From Hymenochaete sp. R1 (lineage: Eukaryota > Basidiomycota > Agaricomycetes > Hymenochaetales > Hymenochaetaceae): 64,000 nt of DNA. The notes under the pieces are model-generated. The model was not told the DNA's origin and did not search any database. It saw only the letters and a list, made by a program, of their open reading frames with translations. The stretch lies in assembly GCA_019400425.1 (NCBI GenBank), contig JAFREE010000039.1:113415-177414 (forward strand), written 5' to 3'. How positions within the stretch are numbered: the stretch's first letter is position 1; the number at the start of each line of letters is the position of its first letter. Both the position numbers and the translations under genes were made by a program. Positions 23,973 to 34,897 of this stretch are shown one piece after another.

Positions 23973-24843
23973 ATGGCCGAATCATCCACCGCTCCAGTCC
24001 TTCCCCCGGTCGACAAAGACCCACTTCAAGAATGTAAGTTGGGTCTCATTCTAGTCTCTTTGTCTTCGTTCTTATAAGGCAAACGCATCGCCATTTCTTT
24101 TCCCCTCTCAGTTCTGGATGAGAAGTACGGCACATATGAGGGAGGCTTGTCAGCTGTTAGGTACGTTATCAAAACGGACGAAGTCAAGTCTTTGTGGGCG
24201 GCTAGACGTATGGTCAAGTTTGGTAAGTTTTTTCCCGGTGTGTTAACGATTCCGGCTCGTTTTTTTAATACTGCCACAATCTTTTTTGGATGTTTAGAGT
24301 ATGCCAAATTTGACGAGGAAGTGCCCGAAGCAGTGAAGAACCGAGAGAAAGAGTTTTATTATCTCAAAAGTACGTACTTGCCGAAGTCCTAATGACACAA
24401 GAGCAGACCATTCACGTCGATTTTCGCGAGTAGTCACATACTTTACCCCTGGCGACTCAGGACGAAGGGGAAGTGAAAAAACACAACCCATTTTTCTTGC
24501 AGCTGGCTCGACTGAAGAGGAAGTCCGGGAGAGAGCAATGAAGAAATGGTCGGATCTAGTCATACATATTGCCAACGAGATCTGGATAGTACCAAAAGAG
24601 CTCAGGAAACTTGAACGATCAGCGACAACGGGGGGCACAATAGGGATTGAGTTACCAGTAAGGCCTAAGGAAGCTAAAGCGACAGAGACAGCAAAAGCTA
24701 CAAAACGCTTTCAGCCAAACGAAGCTGAGAGCTCCGTCAAGAGTGGCGGAAGTCAGAAACGGAAAGAGAGGGCTGCCAGCAGCGACGAGGAAGATGGTGC
24801 TGGCAGTGAACGTGCTGCTAAAGTTACAAAAACTGCGTTTTAG
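23973..24843 (+). CDS. Uncharacterised small protein with acidic/basic tail
   Basis: Four exons with clean borders (gtaagt...ctcag, gtaagt...tttag, gtacgt...tgcag) and consistent phases. Start ATG 23973 gives MAESSTAPVLPPVDKDPLQE, then LDEKYGTYEGGLSAVRYVIK, TDEVKSLWAARRMVKF, EYAKFDEEVPEAVKNREKEF and TGSTEEEVRERAMKKW, then a helix (SDLVIHIANEIWIVPKELRK). The last 70 residues are Lys/Glu/Ser-rich with KRKER, resembling a nuclear localisation signal, and SSDEEDGAGSE, a possible casein kinase II site cluster. About 200 residues. I do not recognise the family. The regular exon structure and conserved-looking aromatic pattern support a real gene; nuclear localisation is inference. Confidence 0.72.
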
Positions 24844-27003
24844 GTGGTGGGTGGTGCTACGGCAGGGATTTTGGATTCAACTTTGAAGTATCCCAGCGTC
24901 AACGCAACTCAGATGTTTCTTATAACTAGACAAGCGAACGGGCATGTTTCGTACCGTATCTGTTTTAATTGAACTCGATTGACGCGACCAACTTGATGAT
25001 CATTTCTCTTGGTTCTCCGAGTCGACTTTTAGCTCTTCTAGTAACACATTGTTTAAACATAAATAATTTCACAATCGCAGTCGCTCTTTCAAGTGTTCTT
25101 ATCACAAGTTCAACAAAATATAACGCAGCATCTCTTATGAGTTTCACCGTTCGAATCCGGGTTCCCGTTGGCGCAGGTTATTCGAACCCTCCGTACCGAT
25201 TGGCTTGGGCTCCAGTAGTCCCTCTAAGCCGTACACTGTTTGTCCATGCTTTTGTCGTTTTGTTTGTAACTCTTTTCTGGTAGAATCTCGCACGCCACAC
25301 TTAAGTTAGCTGGGGTGGACAGGACCCCGAACCCCAAATTGAGGTTCCGTTCGGTCCATGGAAATCGTAATGACTTAGCCGAATTCAGCCGAGGTCATCC
25401 AACTTTGTTAGGAGTAAATGTCTCACAATCACATGACCCTTTCGACTTTATTCTACTGAATTTCTACAGAGTTCTTGCTTGCACCACTGGTCCTCTCTCC
25501 TCTCATGCTAACCGGGTGTTCAACGGGTGTCCTTTTGTGGATACATATATAAGCAGACTCAAGGGTCCTGGACGACTCCGAATTCGCAAACGGACCGCGA
25601 TCTCTTATAAGGAAATTCGGGAGGATCTGTGCATCTCGTTCCACCGATCCTAGACAATCCACTGGCTACTCTCGGCTATATCTCCAAGTTCTCAGATCCC
25701 AGGTTCGTTGTCTCCCGAAATAGCCAATTACCCCAGTTGCAGCCACCTTACATTAATCCTCGATTTACTAATGCAGGCAAACATTATTCAAAGCCTGCTA
25801 CGGGTAGCACAAGTCCTAACTATGCACGGTCTTTGAAACCGCCTTCACAGGCGTATCCGTCGTTGCTAAAACACAAATCTAATGCAATGAACGTGGCGGC
25901 GACCTCGTTGGACTCGACTTCTTCACTATCTTTGAATGGGAATCAAACAAGACCTTTTGCTATGCACTACGCAGCAAGTCACTCATGCGAATGGGACTTA
26001 AACGGTTCGCTGTGCTTCTCGAGACCTTGCGACAGTTGCTGGTGGTATATCGGCGAACGCAAGAATTCACCATCCGTCCTATTTCACTCCAGCTCCGGGA
26101 TTCTCAAACAGTTGGACAGTAAATGGTCATAGAAGGCACGCGACCGTTGAGCGGGGACATTCACCACAGTGTGCCCAGGTCGAAGGATCGTATGTACTCT
26201 GGATTACGTATCGACACAGTAGCATGGAAGTCTTCAGGTGAAGAAATTCATAAGATACGGTGAAAACAAGGCACCTAGTATGTATGATGTCGCCAATCAT
26301 CCTAAGTAAGTCGTCTTCTTACTCAATTGACCACGCTTCTAACAAATTTGTATATCTATATACTTAAGTCCGGAAACAGCCCGTAAAAGACGTCTTACGT
26401 GTAGTAATGGATTTCGTATCCCGTTGTGCGTTTAACGGACTACGTAAAACTACACGCAGTCCTTTAACGCTAAGGACTACAGCCCTAGTCGGAGGTCCGA
26501 TTGAACACTCAACCTCGAGAAAGGAGGCCTACCGACAAAGGAATAATAGCTCCTCTATTTTGGACCAAACTTTGCAACTACGAATGTGAGAGGTTATACA
26601 AACTTGTTATTCACTCAGGCGCTAGATACAATAAGGTAACTAGTAGACGGTATTGGTACTGGGCTCTTATGCGCTCGTCCGAGTCTACGGTGTAAGTGGA
26701 AGAGCGTGAGGGGGGTTGGCTTACATTAAGAGTCGACAGTTGTTGGCACTTGATGGCATGTCACTGGTGTATGTGATTTCGATTCGTTGAAGGACCAAGA
26801 CTCACAAGGAAACATAGCATAAAAGAAAAATATATATAAGATCCTTTCCTCGGACAGGAATATCACTCTTTTCAGATGTTTGCAGCCTGAAAGCAATTCG
26901 CTCATCGCCGATCTCTCTCGCCCCCTCCCCCCGGGGTTTATATATGTCAGAATTATGCGATTTAGGGGCGAAGATTTGATATCACAATGTTTTTCTTAGT
27001 ATT
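24844..27003. other. Spacer of 2.2 kb with unassigned open frames
   Basis: No gene firmly supported. A 167-codon open frame (25629-26132, +) lacks an ATG near its start and includes a Cys/Trp-rich part (SHSCEWDLNGSLCFSRPCDSC); it may be a gene relic or chance. A 112-codon frame at 25315-25653 overlaps it in another frame. The right end, up to about 26950, is AT-rich with several TATATA stretches. Heptamers CCGAGTC occur at 25017-25023 and 26679-26685. Confidence 0.45.
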
Positions 27004-27369
27004 CTAAAGAACTGCCTTGCTAAGTTCATTACGGTAACGTTCTGCCATCTCTTTGATAGCATTCAAAGCGTTGTAAAGACCGTCCACTTTCTCCACTAAC
27101 GTGTTGTCCCAATGATCCTTCAAGGCCTTGTACTTCTCTTCGTATTCTAAGCCTAGTAAATAGTTACAGTTTTCCTTGGCTTTAGTAACTATGTCGTCGA
27201 CTTGCCGTATCTTCTCGTCGCCATTCTGCTCTGACTTCTTTAAGTTCTGAAGTTTATCAAATAAAGGTCTCCGGATATTGTCGTGCAAATTTCTGATTTC
27301 GGCCAAAATCTCCTCTCTGGCAGCGCCCTTCTCAGAACGGCCCTTCAAGCGCTCGATAATGGCTGACAT
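27004..27369 (-). CDS. Small helical (coiled-coil) protein
   Basis: ATG at 27369 (MSAIIERLKGRSEKGAAREE) to TAG at 27004-27006, 121 codons in one exon. The whole sequence is strongly helical and charged: EILAEIRNLHDNIRRPLFDK, then EKIRQVDDIVTKAKENCNYL, LEYEEKYKALKDHWDN and a final helix ending RYRNELSKAVL. It has no signal peptide, membrane segment or low-complexity run. The amphipathic spacing suggests a three- or four-helix bundle. I do not recognise a family. Coding character (charged helices, no simple repeats) argues for a real gene although it is short. An upstream 5' exon is possible because introns are frequent here. Confidence 0.6.
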   Translation of the reverse strand: MSAIIERLKGRSEKGAAREEILAEIRNLHDNIRRPLFDKLQNLKKSEQNGDEKIRQVDDIVTKAKENCNYLLGLEYEEKYKALKDHWDNTLVEKVDGLYNALNAIKEMAERYRNELSKAVL

Positions 27370-28142
27370 CGTCAAAATGTGAAGTTCTGTTCGTACGCAA
27401 AGCTATGTGGCGACGAGCGCTACGCTGTGATGTCTGAGATGATTGTAGATAGTAAGACGCACTGAACAATATCAGACAACGGATCGATGGGTGCTCACAT
27501 AGGTTCCTACCTTCGATGATGTTGGTTGAGGAAGAGTGGGATCGAATGCATAGAGGTGACAAGGTTCCTACTTTTGAATTAGCGTTCTAAGTGTGCAAAG
27601 GAAAACAATGATAAATTGGGGATAGTTATTTCCTGGCTCGGTGGTGGTTGCATTGATATATGCAAAGTGAAAGCATATGAATTGATCTTAAAGTTCGTAG
27701 ACTTACAAGCCATGGGTGATGCAATCTGCGTCGGAGAAAATTGCATCAATGTCGTTGTCAAAGCGTGCACCAGTAAATGACTTTGCGCCACGTCTTCTCA
27801 GCTTGAGGCATTACAAACGTGAACATAGAGCACTCACTAGTCTAAGTTTCCTAATTTGCGCGCACTGCTGGCAAACAGAGCATCTTACGGTGTTGATATC
27901 CTTGGGGGGAAAATGTGGACAACACTCCAGACAGACGTTTTGCAAAGTTTATATCGCTGTCAGCATTGAACGTAGTCAAGTATGAAAGCGCCATTTAAAC
28001 TCGAAGATAGGTTTCCCAGCTCGCAAGCACCGATAAATTCTTTAAAAAGTAGAAAAAGGTATGCATCGACATGTGTATGATCTTTAAGGTCCAAGAATTA
28101 ATGAAGATACCACTACGGAGTAAAAGGAACAGACTGATGCAC
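27370..28142. other. Spacer between two minus-strand genes
   Basis: Probable promoter and leader of the gene at 27004-27369 and 3' region of the gene at 28143. Short frames on both strands have no recognisable features. A non-coding leader exon for the small helical gene could lie here, but I cannot show it. Confidence 0.5.
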
Positions 28143-29078
28143 CTAAACCTTCTCCCACAGCCGATCGGCTGCTTCCAACGCACCACAAAGCAACGTCTGC
28201 CACGACGCACTCGTTACCTCTCGTATGTTCTCCGCTAGTGCATGTTCGTGAAATATCGCCACAGGCATGTCATCCTCGACGAAAACGACTCTTTCTTCAT
28301 CCTGGAACCGCATTGCAAGGTCGCACCATAGTACTCGGAATCTTGCATACTTGAGATTCGTTTTAACGACAATTCGTACGAGATTGGGGACCGTGGCAAG
28401 GAGTCGACGGAGGAGGTCTTCGTTCTGAAACAAGGAGAAGAGCGCCATCTCGGAGAAGAACATGGGATTGTACTGGTCCGTGTCAGGCGAGGCGTACGTG
28501 AAATCGATGAGGAGCTCTTGAAGGCTTGTGAGATGGTCTATGTGGGTATTTAGAATGTTCTCGTAGAGGTTCAAGATGCCTTGCTCTATACCGACGAAGA
28601 GATGAAGATGAGTGAGACGTTGCCATTGCTCTACTGGGTCCCTGAGGAAAGACAGGTCGTCCGATAGTAAAGAAGAGCAGATGCTCAGACGAGTGAGGGA
28701 CATGGAATAGTTAGACAACAGGTGCTTGGAAAACACGCATTCTTTGTCGAATGCGAGATGGACAAGATTGGGACACCGAAGGGCGGCCTCGGAAAGGAAG
28801 TCACTTGGTGCGTGATCGTTTGAGAGAAGCCATAGGTACATGACGTGGCGAGCTGGCTGGCAAAAGGCGAGATTTCCGCAGAGTGCCTTGTAAGCCATGG
28901 TAGCTTGATCCTGCGTTTTAAGGGCGAGTCTGGAGAAAGCATGCCGTTCAGCCCATGCTTTCACGTTGATCGAGACAGGGAAGAATCGAATAAGTCCGTT
29001 CCTTCCTAACTCTAGGTAGACCACGTCTATAATCATTTGTATGACATCGTCCGGAAGTTGAGGATATCTGTTCACCAT
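28143..29078 (-). CDS. F-box/LRR-type protein of basidiomycete family
   Basis: Single exon, ATG 29078 to TAG 28143-28145, 311 codons. It begins MVNRYPQLPDDVIQMIIDVV, which fits a short fungal F-box-like motif (Leu-Pro-x-Asp-Val-Ile-x-x-Ile-Ile). The rest has loosely spaced leucine-rich segments such as LRCPNLVHLAFDKE, LTRLSICSSLLSDDLSF, RLTHLHLFVGIEQGIL and LTSLQELLIDFTYA, ending in a helical tail. Agaricomycetes carry large expanded families of such proteins, some of which are SCF ubiquitin-ligase substrate receptors. An open frame extends upstream of 29078 but lacks family-like sequence, so I start at MVNRYPQLP. The target is unknown and the F-box is weak. Confidence 0.65.
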   Translation of the reverse strand: MVNRYPQLPDDVIQMIIDVVYLELGRNGLIRFFPVSINVKAWAERHAFSRLALKTQDQATMAYKALCGNLAFCQPARHVMYLWLLSNDHAPSDFLSEAALRCPNLVHLAFDKECVFSKHLLSNYSMSLTRLSICSSLLSDDLSFLRDPVEQWQRLTHLHLFVGIEQGILNLYENILNTHIDHLTSLQELLIDFTYASPDTDQYNPMFFSEMALFSLFQNEDLLRRLLATVPNLVRIVVKTNLKYARFRVLWCDLAMRFQDEERVVFVEDDMPVAIFHEHALAENIREVTSASWQTLLCGALEAADRLWEKV

Positions 29079-29444
29079 GCTACGATAATGAACGGCGTGG
29101 TGTGAGAGGTCGTGTAATGAAGAAGTCGAGAAGCAGATTCTATTCTGTCGATTTCCGCAGCTATTTCCGCCACTTTCCAGTAAGAGCACGTGCTAAATCG
29201 TGCCATAATCAACTAGAACTAGATAAAAAATTTGAGCCTCGATGCTTCGCACCAATACCGATATTAATATTGATGAGCCATAAAAAGAACAGATGCAGAA
29301 GATGAAGACATAAACATCATACAATGCTAGAACATGGACAAAACTGAGATTACAAACGTGAATTACACGATGCTACAACTCCGAGCTCCTCTTCCCAAAC
29401 CTCGATATAGCGGATTCGCAACAACTCTAACCGACCAAAGTGGT
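29079..29444. other. Spacer between BET5 and the F-box-like gene
   Basis: Short spacer of 366 bp containing the nonamer ATTAATATT at 29263-29271. It is the promoter of the F-box-like gene and the 3' region of BET5. Nothing else seen. Confidence 0.55.
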
Positions 29445-30209
29445 TCAGTTGAAGAAAGATTGGGATCGTATCAACCTATCCAGACTGGCTCTGAAATATT
29501 CGTTATCAATGCCACGCTCGCGCGAATCCATCTGCACCAACGGGTTTCGCACAACGTACTCCAGAAACGGACCTGCATAAATCTGACGTAGTGCAAATCG
29601 AACGGCGGGTGATTCGGGCTTGGGATCGGTGAGGATGACAAACTTATAGAGCGTGGGTGTCTCGTAGAGATGCATTTTGTAGGTAGAGGTCTTGTATGAC
29701 GTGAAGTTCTCGTCGCTATGGATGTATCATGAGCGTAGCCGGCGCCTAAAACAGGTAAAAGACATACCGCTTCGAGAGCTTCTTTACCAATGTCCTCAGA
29801 GATAGTATTACGCCGTAGACAAGCTTGGCCTCCTCGTCAAATGCCAATGCTCCGCCTCGACTAGGAGTGGGAGGTGGTTGTGAAGTTGAGATTGGGGGAG
29901 GAGGCGGCCTATTCTCCAACTCTTCGTTCAGCGCGACAACGATCCCTGAGCTTGATACAAGCGTATTTCTGGGACTATTGAAGGACGAATGGGGCAGAGT
30001 GCCATCATTGGACGGTGGTTGGTACGAAATGGCGCGCGAAACGGCAGGGAGTAGGCCTTCCTTACTTGCAGATTTGGGGCGCTTGGATCGATGCCAATCG
30101 TGGTAGTATACACACGCGCAATGTCTGCAATCAGTGTTAGAACAAGGTTCGACAGTTGAATAACGAGTCCGATGCACCTATCGAAGATATATAGGCTGTA
30201 GATGGTCAT
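29445..30209 (-). CDS. BET5: TRAPP complex subunit Bet5 (TRAPPC1)
   Basis: Core subunit of the TRAPP complexes, Rab GEFs that tether ER-derived and Golgi vesicles. Three exons, 30209-30178, 30124-29768 and 29715-29445, total 219 codons in frame. It starts MTIYSLYIFDR, then HCACVYYHDWHRSKRP, and after the second intron shows NFTSYKTSTYKMHLYETPTL, YKFVILTDPK, RFALRQIYAGPFLEYVVRNP and MDSRERGIDNEYFRASLDRL. These are the sedlin/longin-fold signatures of Bet5. The middle carries a proline- and serine-rich insert (around ENRPPPPPISTSQPPPTPS) that makes it about 60 residues longer than the yeast protein. The last residues after DRLIR (SQSFFN) are not conserved. Confidence 0.94.
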
Positions 30210-30395
30210 TGGTAGACACTCAGACACAGACCATCAAACAAACCCCAATAAAATCAGTTTTTCTGAGTGCGTCACGGTGCAATGCTTTCTGATGGACACA
30301 TTCAAAGCTGTTCTCCACTATTAATTCATGCTCGCCCGTGTCACGAATCGGGATTGACAGATGCTTCAGACATACTTATCTAAATTATTGACTTC

Positions 30396-30404
30396 AAAAA
30401 AAAA
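30396..30404 (-). terminator. RNA polymerase III terminator of the initiator tRNA
   Basis: Nine A on the plus strand, that is T9 on the tRNA strand, 22 nt after the discriminator base. A run of four or more T is the standard pol III stop signal. Confidence 0.75.
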
Positions 30405-30426
30405 CTAACTCTACATGGACTGCAAT

Positions 30427-30508
30427 TAGCGGCTGTCGGTTTCGATCCGACGACCTCAAGGTTTCACACGAGTATGAGCCTTGCGCGCTTCCCCTGCGCC
30501 AAGCCGCT
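30427..30508 (-). tRNA. tRNA-iMet(CAU): Initiator tRNA-Met (anticodon CAU) with a 10-nt intron
   Basis: On the minus strand the acceptor arms AGCGGCT and AGCCGCT pair fully, with A1-U72 and discriminator A. The D stem is GCGC/GCGC. The anticodon stem is CAAGG/CCTTG around the loop C-T-CAT-A-A. The T stem is GTCGG/CCGAC with loop ATCGAAA. The A1-U72 pair and the ATCGAAA T loop (A54, A60) mark a eukaryotic initiator rather than an elongator Met tRNA, and the sequence closely follows the yeast initiator. A 10-nt intron (30463-30472) sits just 3' of the anticodon loop position 37, the standard place. Unusually, pair 29-41 is A-U rather than G-C. Internal A and B boxes and a T9 terminator support expression. 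Confidence 0.93.
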
Positions 30509-30829
30509 GCTAACCACAATTCTGAAAAAGACATTATATAGATACACTTGATATTACTTAGTGGAGTCCAAGGAAAAAATGTGCGCCAGGTACCGAATTC
30601 GTATCAAATAATTCATCCATGCTTACGTTCAACTTGCCAGATTGTAGTTCCAAACGATGAGAACACTATAAAGACCTCCTATTATGCCACGCCGTGAAAA
30701 AAAAATCATTATCCGTACTTCTACACCGAAAGCAAAGCGAAAGCAGCGAAAAAGTACCATAATACAAAAACAAAAGGATCTATGAATTACATTCCAAATA
30801 CGCCAGAAACCTTCCCAAAAAGGTTCACT
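30509..30829. other. Spacer between the initiator tRNA and FUN30
   Basis: About 320 bp, AT-rich; 3' region of FUN30 and upstream region of the tRNA gene. Nothing else seen. Confidence 0.55.
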
Positions 30830-33800
30830 CTATCCATCCTCTATATCTGTCAGATCTGAATCCGAAAGTACCACAGCGTCATTTGCTTCCTTCTCTGCAT
30901 TCTTCTTGGCTTTCCCCGCCTTGGCCCTATGTAAAGGCGACATGACCTTCTCGTCGTCGACTTGATCCGTCTTGGTCGTAGACTTATCTTCCTCGTCAAA
31001 TTGCTTCCGTAGGGTGTCCATAAGACTCGCCCTCATCACCTTCTCCGCCTTGCTATCCCCTTCAACAGCTCCATCCTCCGATTCTCCGGCGACTGCTTCA
31101 TCCAGTGCCAACTTCGTCTCACCCAATCGGAACATATCTTCCTCGATTGTTCCGCGTGATATAAGCTTCACGATCTCGACGTCTCGCCGCTGGCCGATAC
31201 GATAGGCGCGATCCGCGGCCTGTCGGTCGTTGTGCGGATTGAAATCCTGATCGAAGAGGATGACAACGGATGCAGCCGTGAGGTTAATTCCCATTCCACC
31301 CGCTTTGGTCGAGAGTAGGAACACGGGGATAGAATCATCCTCCGTGAATTCGTCTACAAGGCCTTGGCGGATGTCAACTGCGGTTGATCCCGTCAGAACG
31401 AGGTACTTTATTGATTTTTGCTTAAGGATGACCTGAAGGATGTCGAGAATTTGCGTAAACTGTGGAGATGGGTTAGCGGATGATCAGCCATGCGAGCTCG
31501 GAAAATGAGTGAGACTACATCATACCTGAGAAAAGACGAGAATCTTGCGGTCCTCAGCACGATACCCAGCAATCAAGTCCAAAAGCTTCTGAACCTTCCC
31601 TGAGTCCAGGTAACAACCCTCTCGGAGTTGAAATTTCTGCGTTGCCTGACGAAAACACGGTTAAGGAGGGCTACGTTGAGGAGCTGAGAAACACACCTTA
31701 TAAGTCCCACAGTAGACCTGTAGTTCAGAGTCCGTCATGACTTCCATATCTTCCTTGACGAACTGCGGAATCGCTCCTCTTTTCCTGAAGTCGGGCTCTT
31801 TCAGCAGCACGTTCGTTAACTTCGCCAAGGTTGCATCAGTGAACTGAGTCCGGAAAAGCATCGGGTGCGAGGCAGCCTTTCGAAGATCCATAAGTACGTT
31901 CGTCGTATTTTCCAAGTACTTTTTATCCTTCGCCTTCACATTTGCACGAGTTGTTTTCTTGGGTCCCTTGGAGATATTCGTCACGGCGTCGGCATCACCC
32001 GCGATAGATGCGGCTTCCGTCTCTGCCACAAGTTTTCTTGACCGGCGTTTGGTGTCCTGGTAGATTGATTTCTGTAGCGATGTCAGCTCGCACCATTCAA
32101 TACGCTCGGTCTTCTTCGGAAGATCTTTCAGGACCTATATAAGATAAGGATGAGCCTTAGGTTTATAGTTCCAATTCTAATGCATACCTGGTCCTTGCGT
32201 CGACGAAGAACAAAAGGAGTCATCATCGTCTTAGCTCGCTTGACCCGATCTTCAGCAAGAAGCTGCTTTGAGTCGCCTTTGACCTTGAAGATAGCCCGAA
32301 GATTGTTCTGAGTGTCTTCATCGCCAAATGTATCGGGAAGGATAAAGTTCATAACCGACTTCCGAGATATTATAAGCATTCGCATTAGAAATGAGCAGGG
32401 GACGATACATACTACAAGCTCCTGTAAGTTATTCTGCAGTGGCGTGCCCGTCAGCAACAGCTTCCACTTCGAATCGATTCTCATCAAACTCGTATAGCGC
32501 TGTGACTGGAAGTTTTTAAGTACGTGTCCCTCATCAAAGACGCAAGTCTGGGATCATGTCAGCGGGGAAGTAGCAATTTTGAGTAGATGAAACTTACATC
32601 CCAAGGGACCTTGCGGAAGAACTTCCGGTCTAAAGGATCCCCGACGGCAAGATTGTAGGTGGTAATGAGTACATCCCATGTTTTCACTCGAGCCGAATGC
32701 TTCCCTGGCATCGTCCGTAGGAGCTTATCTCGTAATTCAGGTCTTTCATCCTTGTTCCCGTAGTACGTTTGAATAACAATAGAAGGGGCGAAACGTTCAA
32801 ACTCGCGGCACCAGTTTTCCAATGTGGAGGATCTGTTTGAAGTAAGCTTTGATGCAAGGGAAAGAATCGCACGATTACTCACGGTACGACGATGAGGTAG
32901 GGACCTGGGCAGCCTTCTTCTTTCAATTGAGCAAGGAAGCTGATGACCTGAACAGTCTTCCCGAGACCTAGAACAAATTTCAACTAATATTGTCAAAGTA
33001 GAATGAGCACAACTTACCCATCTCATCCGCGAGAATGCAACTGTATTTCTTGGAGTGAAGTAATCTCAGCCAACTGATACCCGTCAGCTGATAGTCCTTC
33101 AATTGAACGCCAGGAGCAAGTAGCGAAGGGGGCTTTTTTATGAACCCTTTCGCTGTTGATGCTTCGGCGACGGACACTATCTGAATAGCACCACCCTCTG
33201 AGCCTTGGTCATCCTTTGCTTTGCCCTTGTCTTGCGAGGCCCCCAACCAACTATCAATTATTCTTCGGAGCTCTTGTCCAATACGCTGGCAGCCTTTAAG
33301 AATCTGGTCGACATTGCCGTAACCTCTGTATATGTCCACGCAATCCTCGAACATGCGGGGGCTGACATTTGCGGGACCAGCCTTCTTCTTGCCTTGGTTC
33401 AAGCGTTTCTTGAGATCGTCCGCTGAGCCGAAAGGACGAAGTGAGATGATCTTATCCGCTTGAATAGGCGTGCATCCTTGAGTACAACAGCATGAGCTTC
33501 GCACATTATGACATTATGAAACTATGCTTACCTGTCAGCTCCCGTAGTGCACCGACATCAAGAGTATTGAAGCTTTGGAGGGTTTGTTTCTCGAAAGTAT
33601 CAAGGGTTTCTATTTCCACCTCGCTGTCGGATTTCGTCTCGATGATCTGGGGCTCGTCATCTTCCGAAGCCGAATCGATGACAAGTTTCCGAGTCTTAGT
33701 CCCTTTCTTAACGGGACGCACGCGTTCCGGAGATGACTCGTAATCTTTGCTCAGCTTCGACGGCGATGCTTGTACTGATGACGATGAGGGAGGTGGTGTA

Positions 33801-34897
33801 ACGTCAAGTCTCTGTGCCCTGTAGATAGCAGACTTTGCTGCCAATTGTTTTTCCTGTGCACGCTTTGCCTCGCGTTCTTCCTCCACTGCCTTGACCCTTC
33901 CAACATCGTCCGAGGCCGGCGGCACGCTCTTAGAAGGTGCGCTATGACCTTGAAGCGGATCGAAGTCAGGATCGTTGATATATCTGGTAGCCAGTCTGGT
34001 ATCGCCTTTCGCCATGCGCCAGGCCGCTTCAGCAACATCGGGAGGTTTGTCGATGTTGACCATACAAAACTTGACGAGACCGGGGTCCTTTGCGGGAGGT
34101 GGACGTTCACCTCGAACGATCCGAGTCTTCGATGTCCCAGCGATTGGTGACAAAGCACTTTGGAACGTATCCTCCGATGACACTGATGAATTATGTGTAA
34201 TGGACCGATTCGGCGCCAGCTTGCGCTTTTGACCTGCCCGCAATACCTCCGGGGACTGGGGTGACGTCGGCGAGCGTGCATCGGAGAGACTGGAGTTCGG
34301 AGAATGTGCCAGGTTTGCACGCTTCCGAGGACGCTCGTTATCAGATGTGGGCTCGTCGTCCACCGATCTTCTTACATTCGCGACGCCCGAACGCGAAGCT
34401 GGCGCGTTGTTTACACCTGTGGACGCGACAAACCCAGTCGGCCTGGATAACGGATCGGCACCACTTTTAAGACTTTGCGATAAACTCGAGGCTGCTGCAT
34501 TGAACCTCGGTATTGGGCCTTTGTCAAGACCGTTTAAATGCGATTGAGTGTACAAGGTTGACTGTTCAGCCGCCAGAGGGCTCGAATTGGGCACTAGAAT
34601 CCGTCCGTTGATTGGAGGAGTGTTGAAGAAGCGGGAAGTGTGTGTTGCGTCCCGGGATTGTGTAGGAGGCGACGTCATCATATTCATATGAGTAGGCACC
34701 GACGACGACGGGATTCCAGTTGTCCGTTGATTATCGTGGGGCGTGTAGTTTCGATTCGGGGTGTACGCGAACTTGGAAAGACGAGAGGGTGCGGGTGTAT
34801 TCTAAGATCATGGATGACCTATAAGAGTCTGACAACGAACGACAAAGTACGAATAACTGACCACTTGTTCGCTGGCAACATCTGCACCGGATTGCAT
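30830..34897 (-). CDS. FUN30: Snf2-family chromatin remodeller Fun30/SMARCAD1 (Fft)
   Basis: ATP-dependent nucleosome remodeller acting in heterochromatin and DNA-end resection. Start at ATG 34897 ([12 protein letters not shown]), joined by an intron to [13 protein letters not shown]; minimal internal starts near 34687 are less likely. A Ser/Pro-rich N-terminus precedes a CUE-like helical patch ([15 protein letters not shown]). The conserved pre-helicase part reads [20 protein letters not shown]. The ATPase shows [12 protein letters not shown], motif I DEMG-LGKT split by an intron, motif II DEGH (the Fun30/SMARCAD1 form), [15 protein letters not shown] and [11 protein letters not shown]. The second lobe has [51 protein letters not shown] and GQ. 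The tail is acidic/basic and ends DLTDIEDG. Roughly ten exons; all core motifs are intact, so it should be catalytically active. Confidence 0.93.

Noticed and set aside
25145..25175. T-arm-like GTTCGAATCC suggesting a tRNA
   Set aside because: The flanking five bases do not pair (CACCG against CCGGG) and no acceptor or anticodon arm is found.
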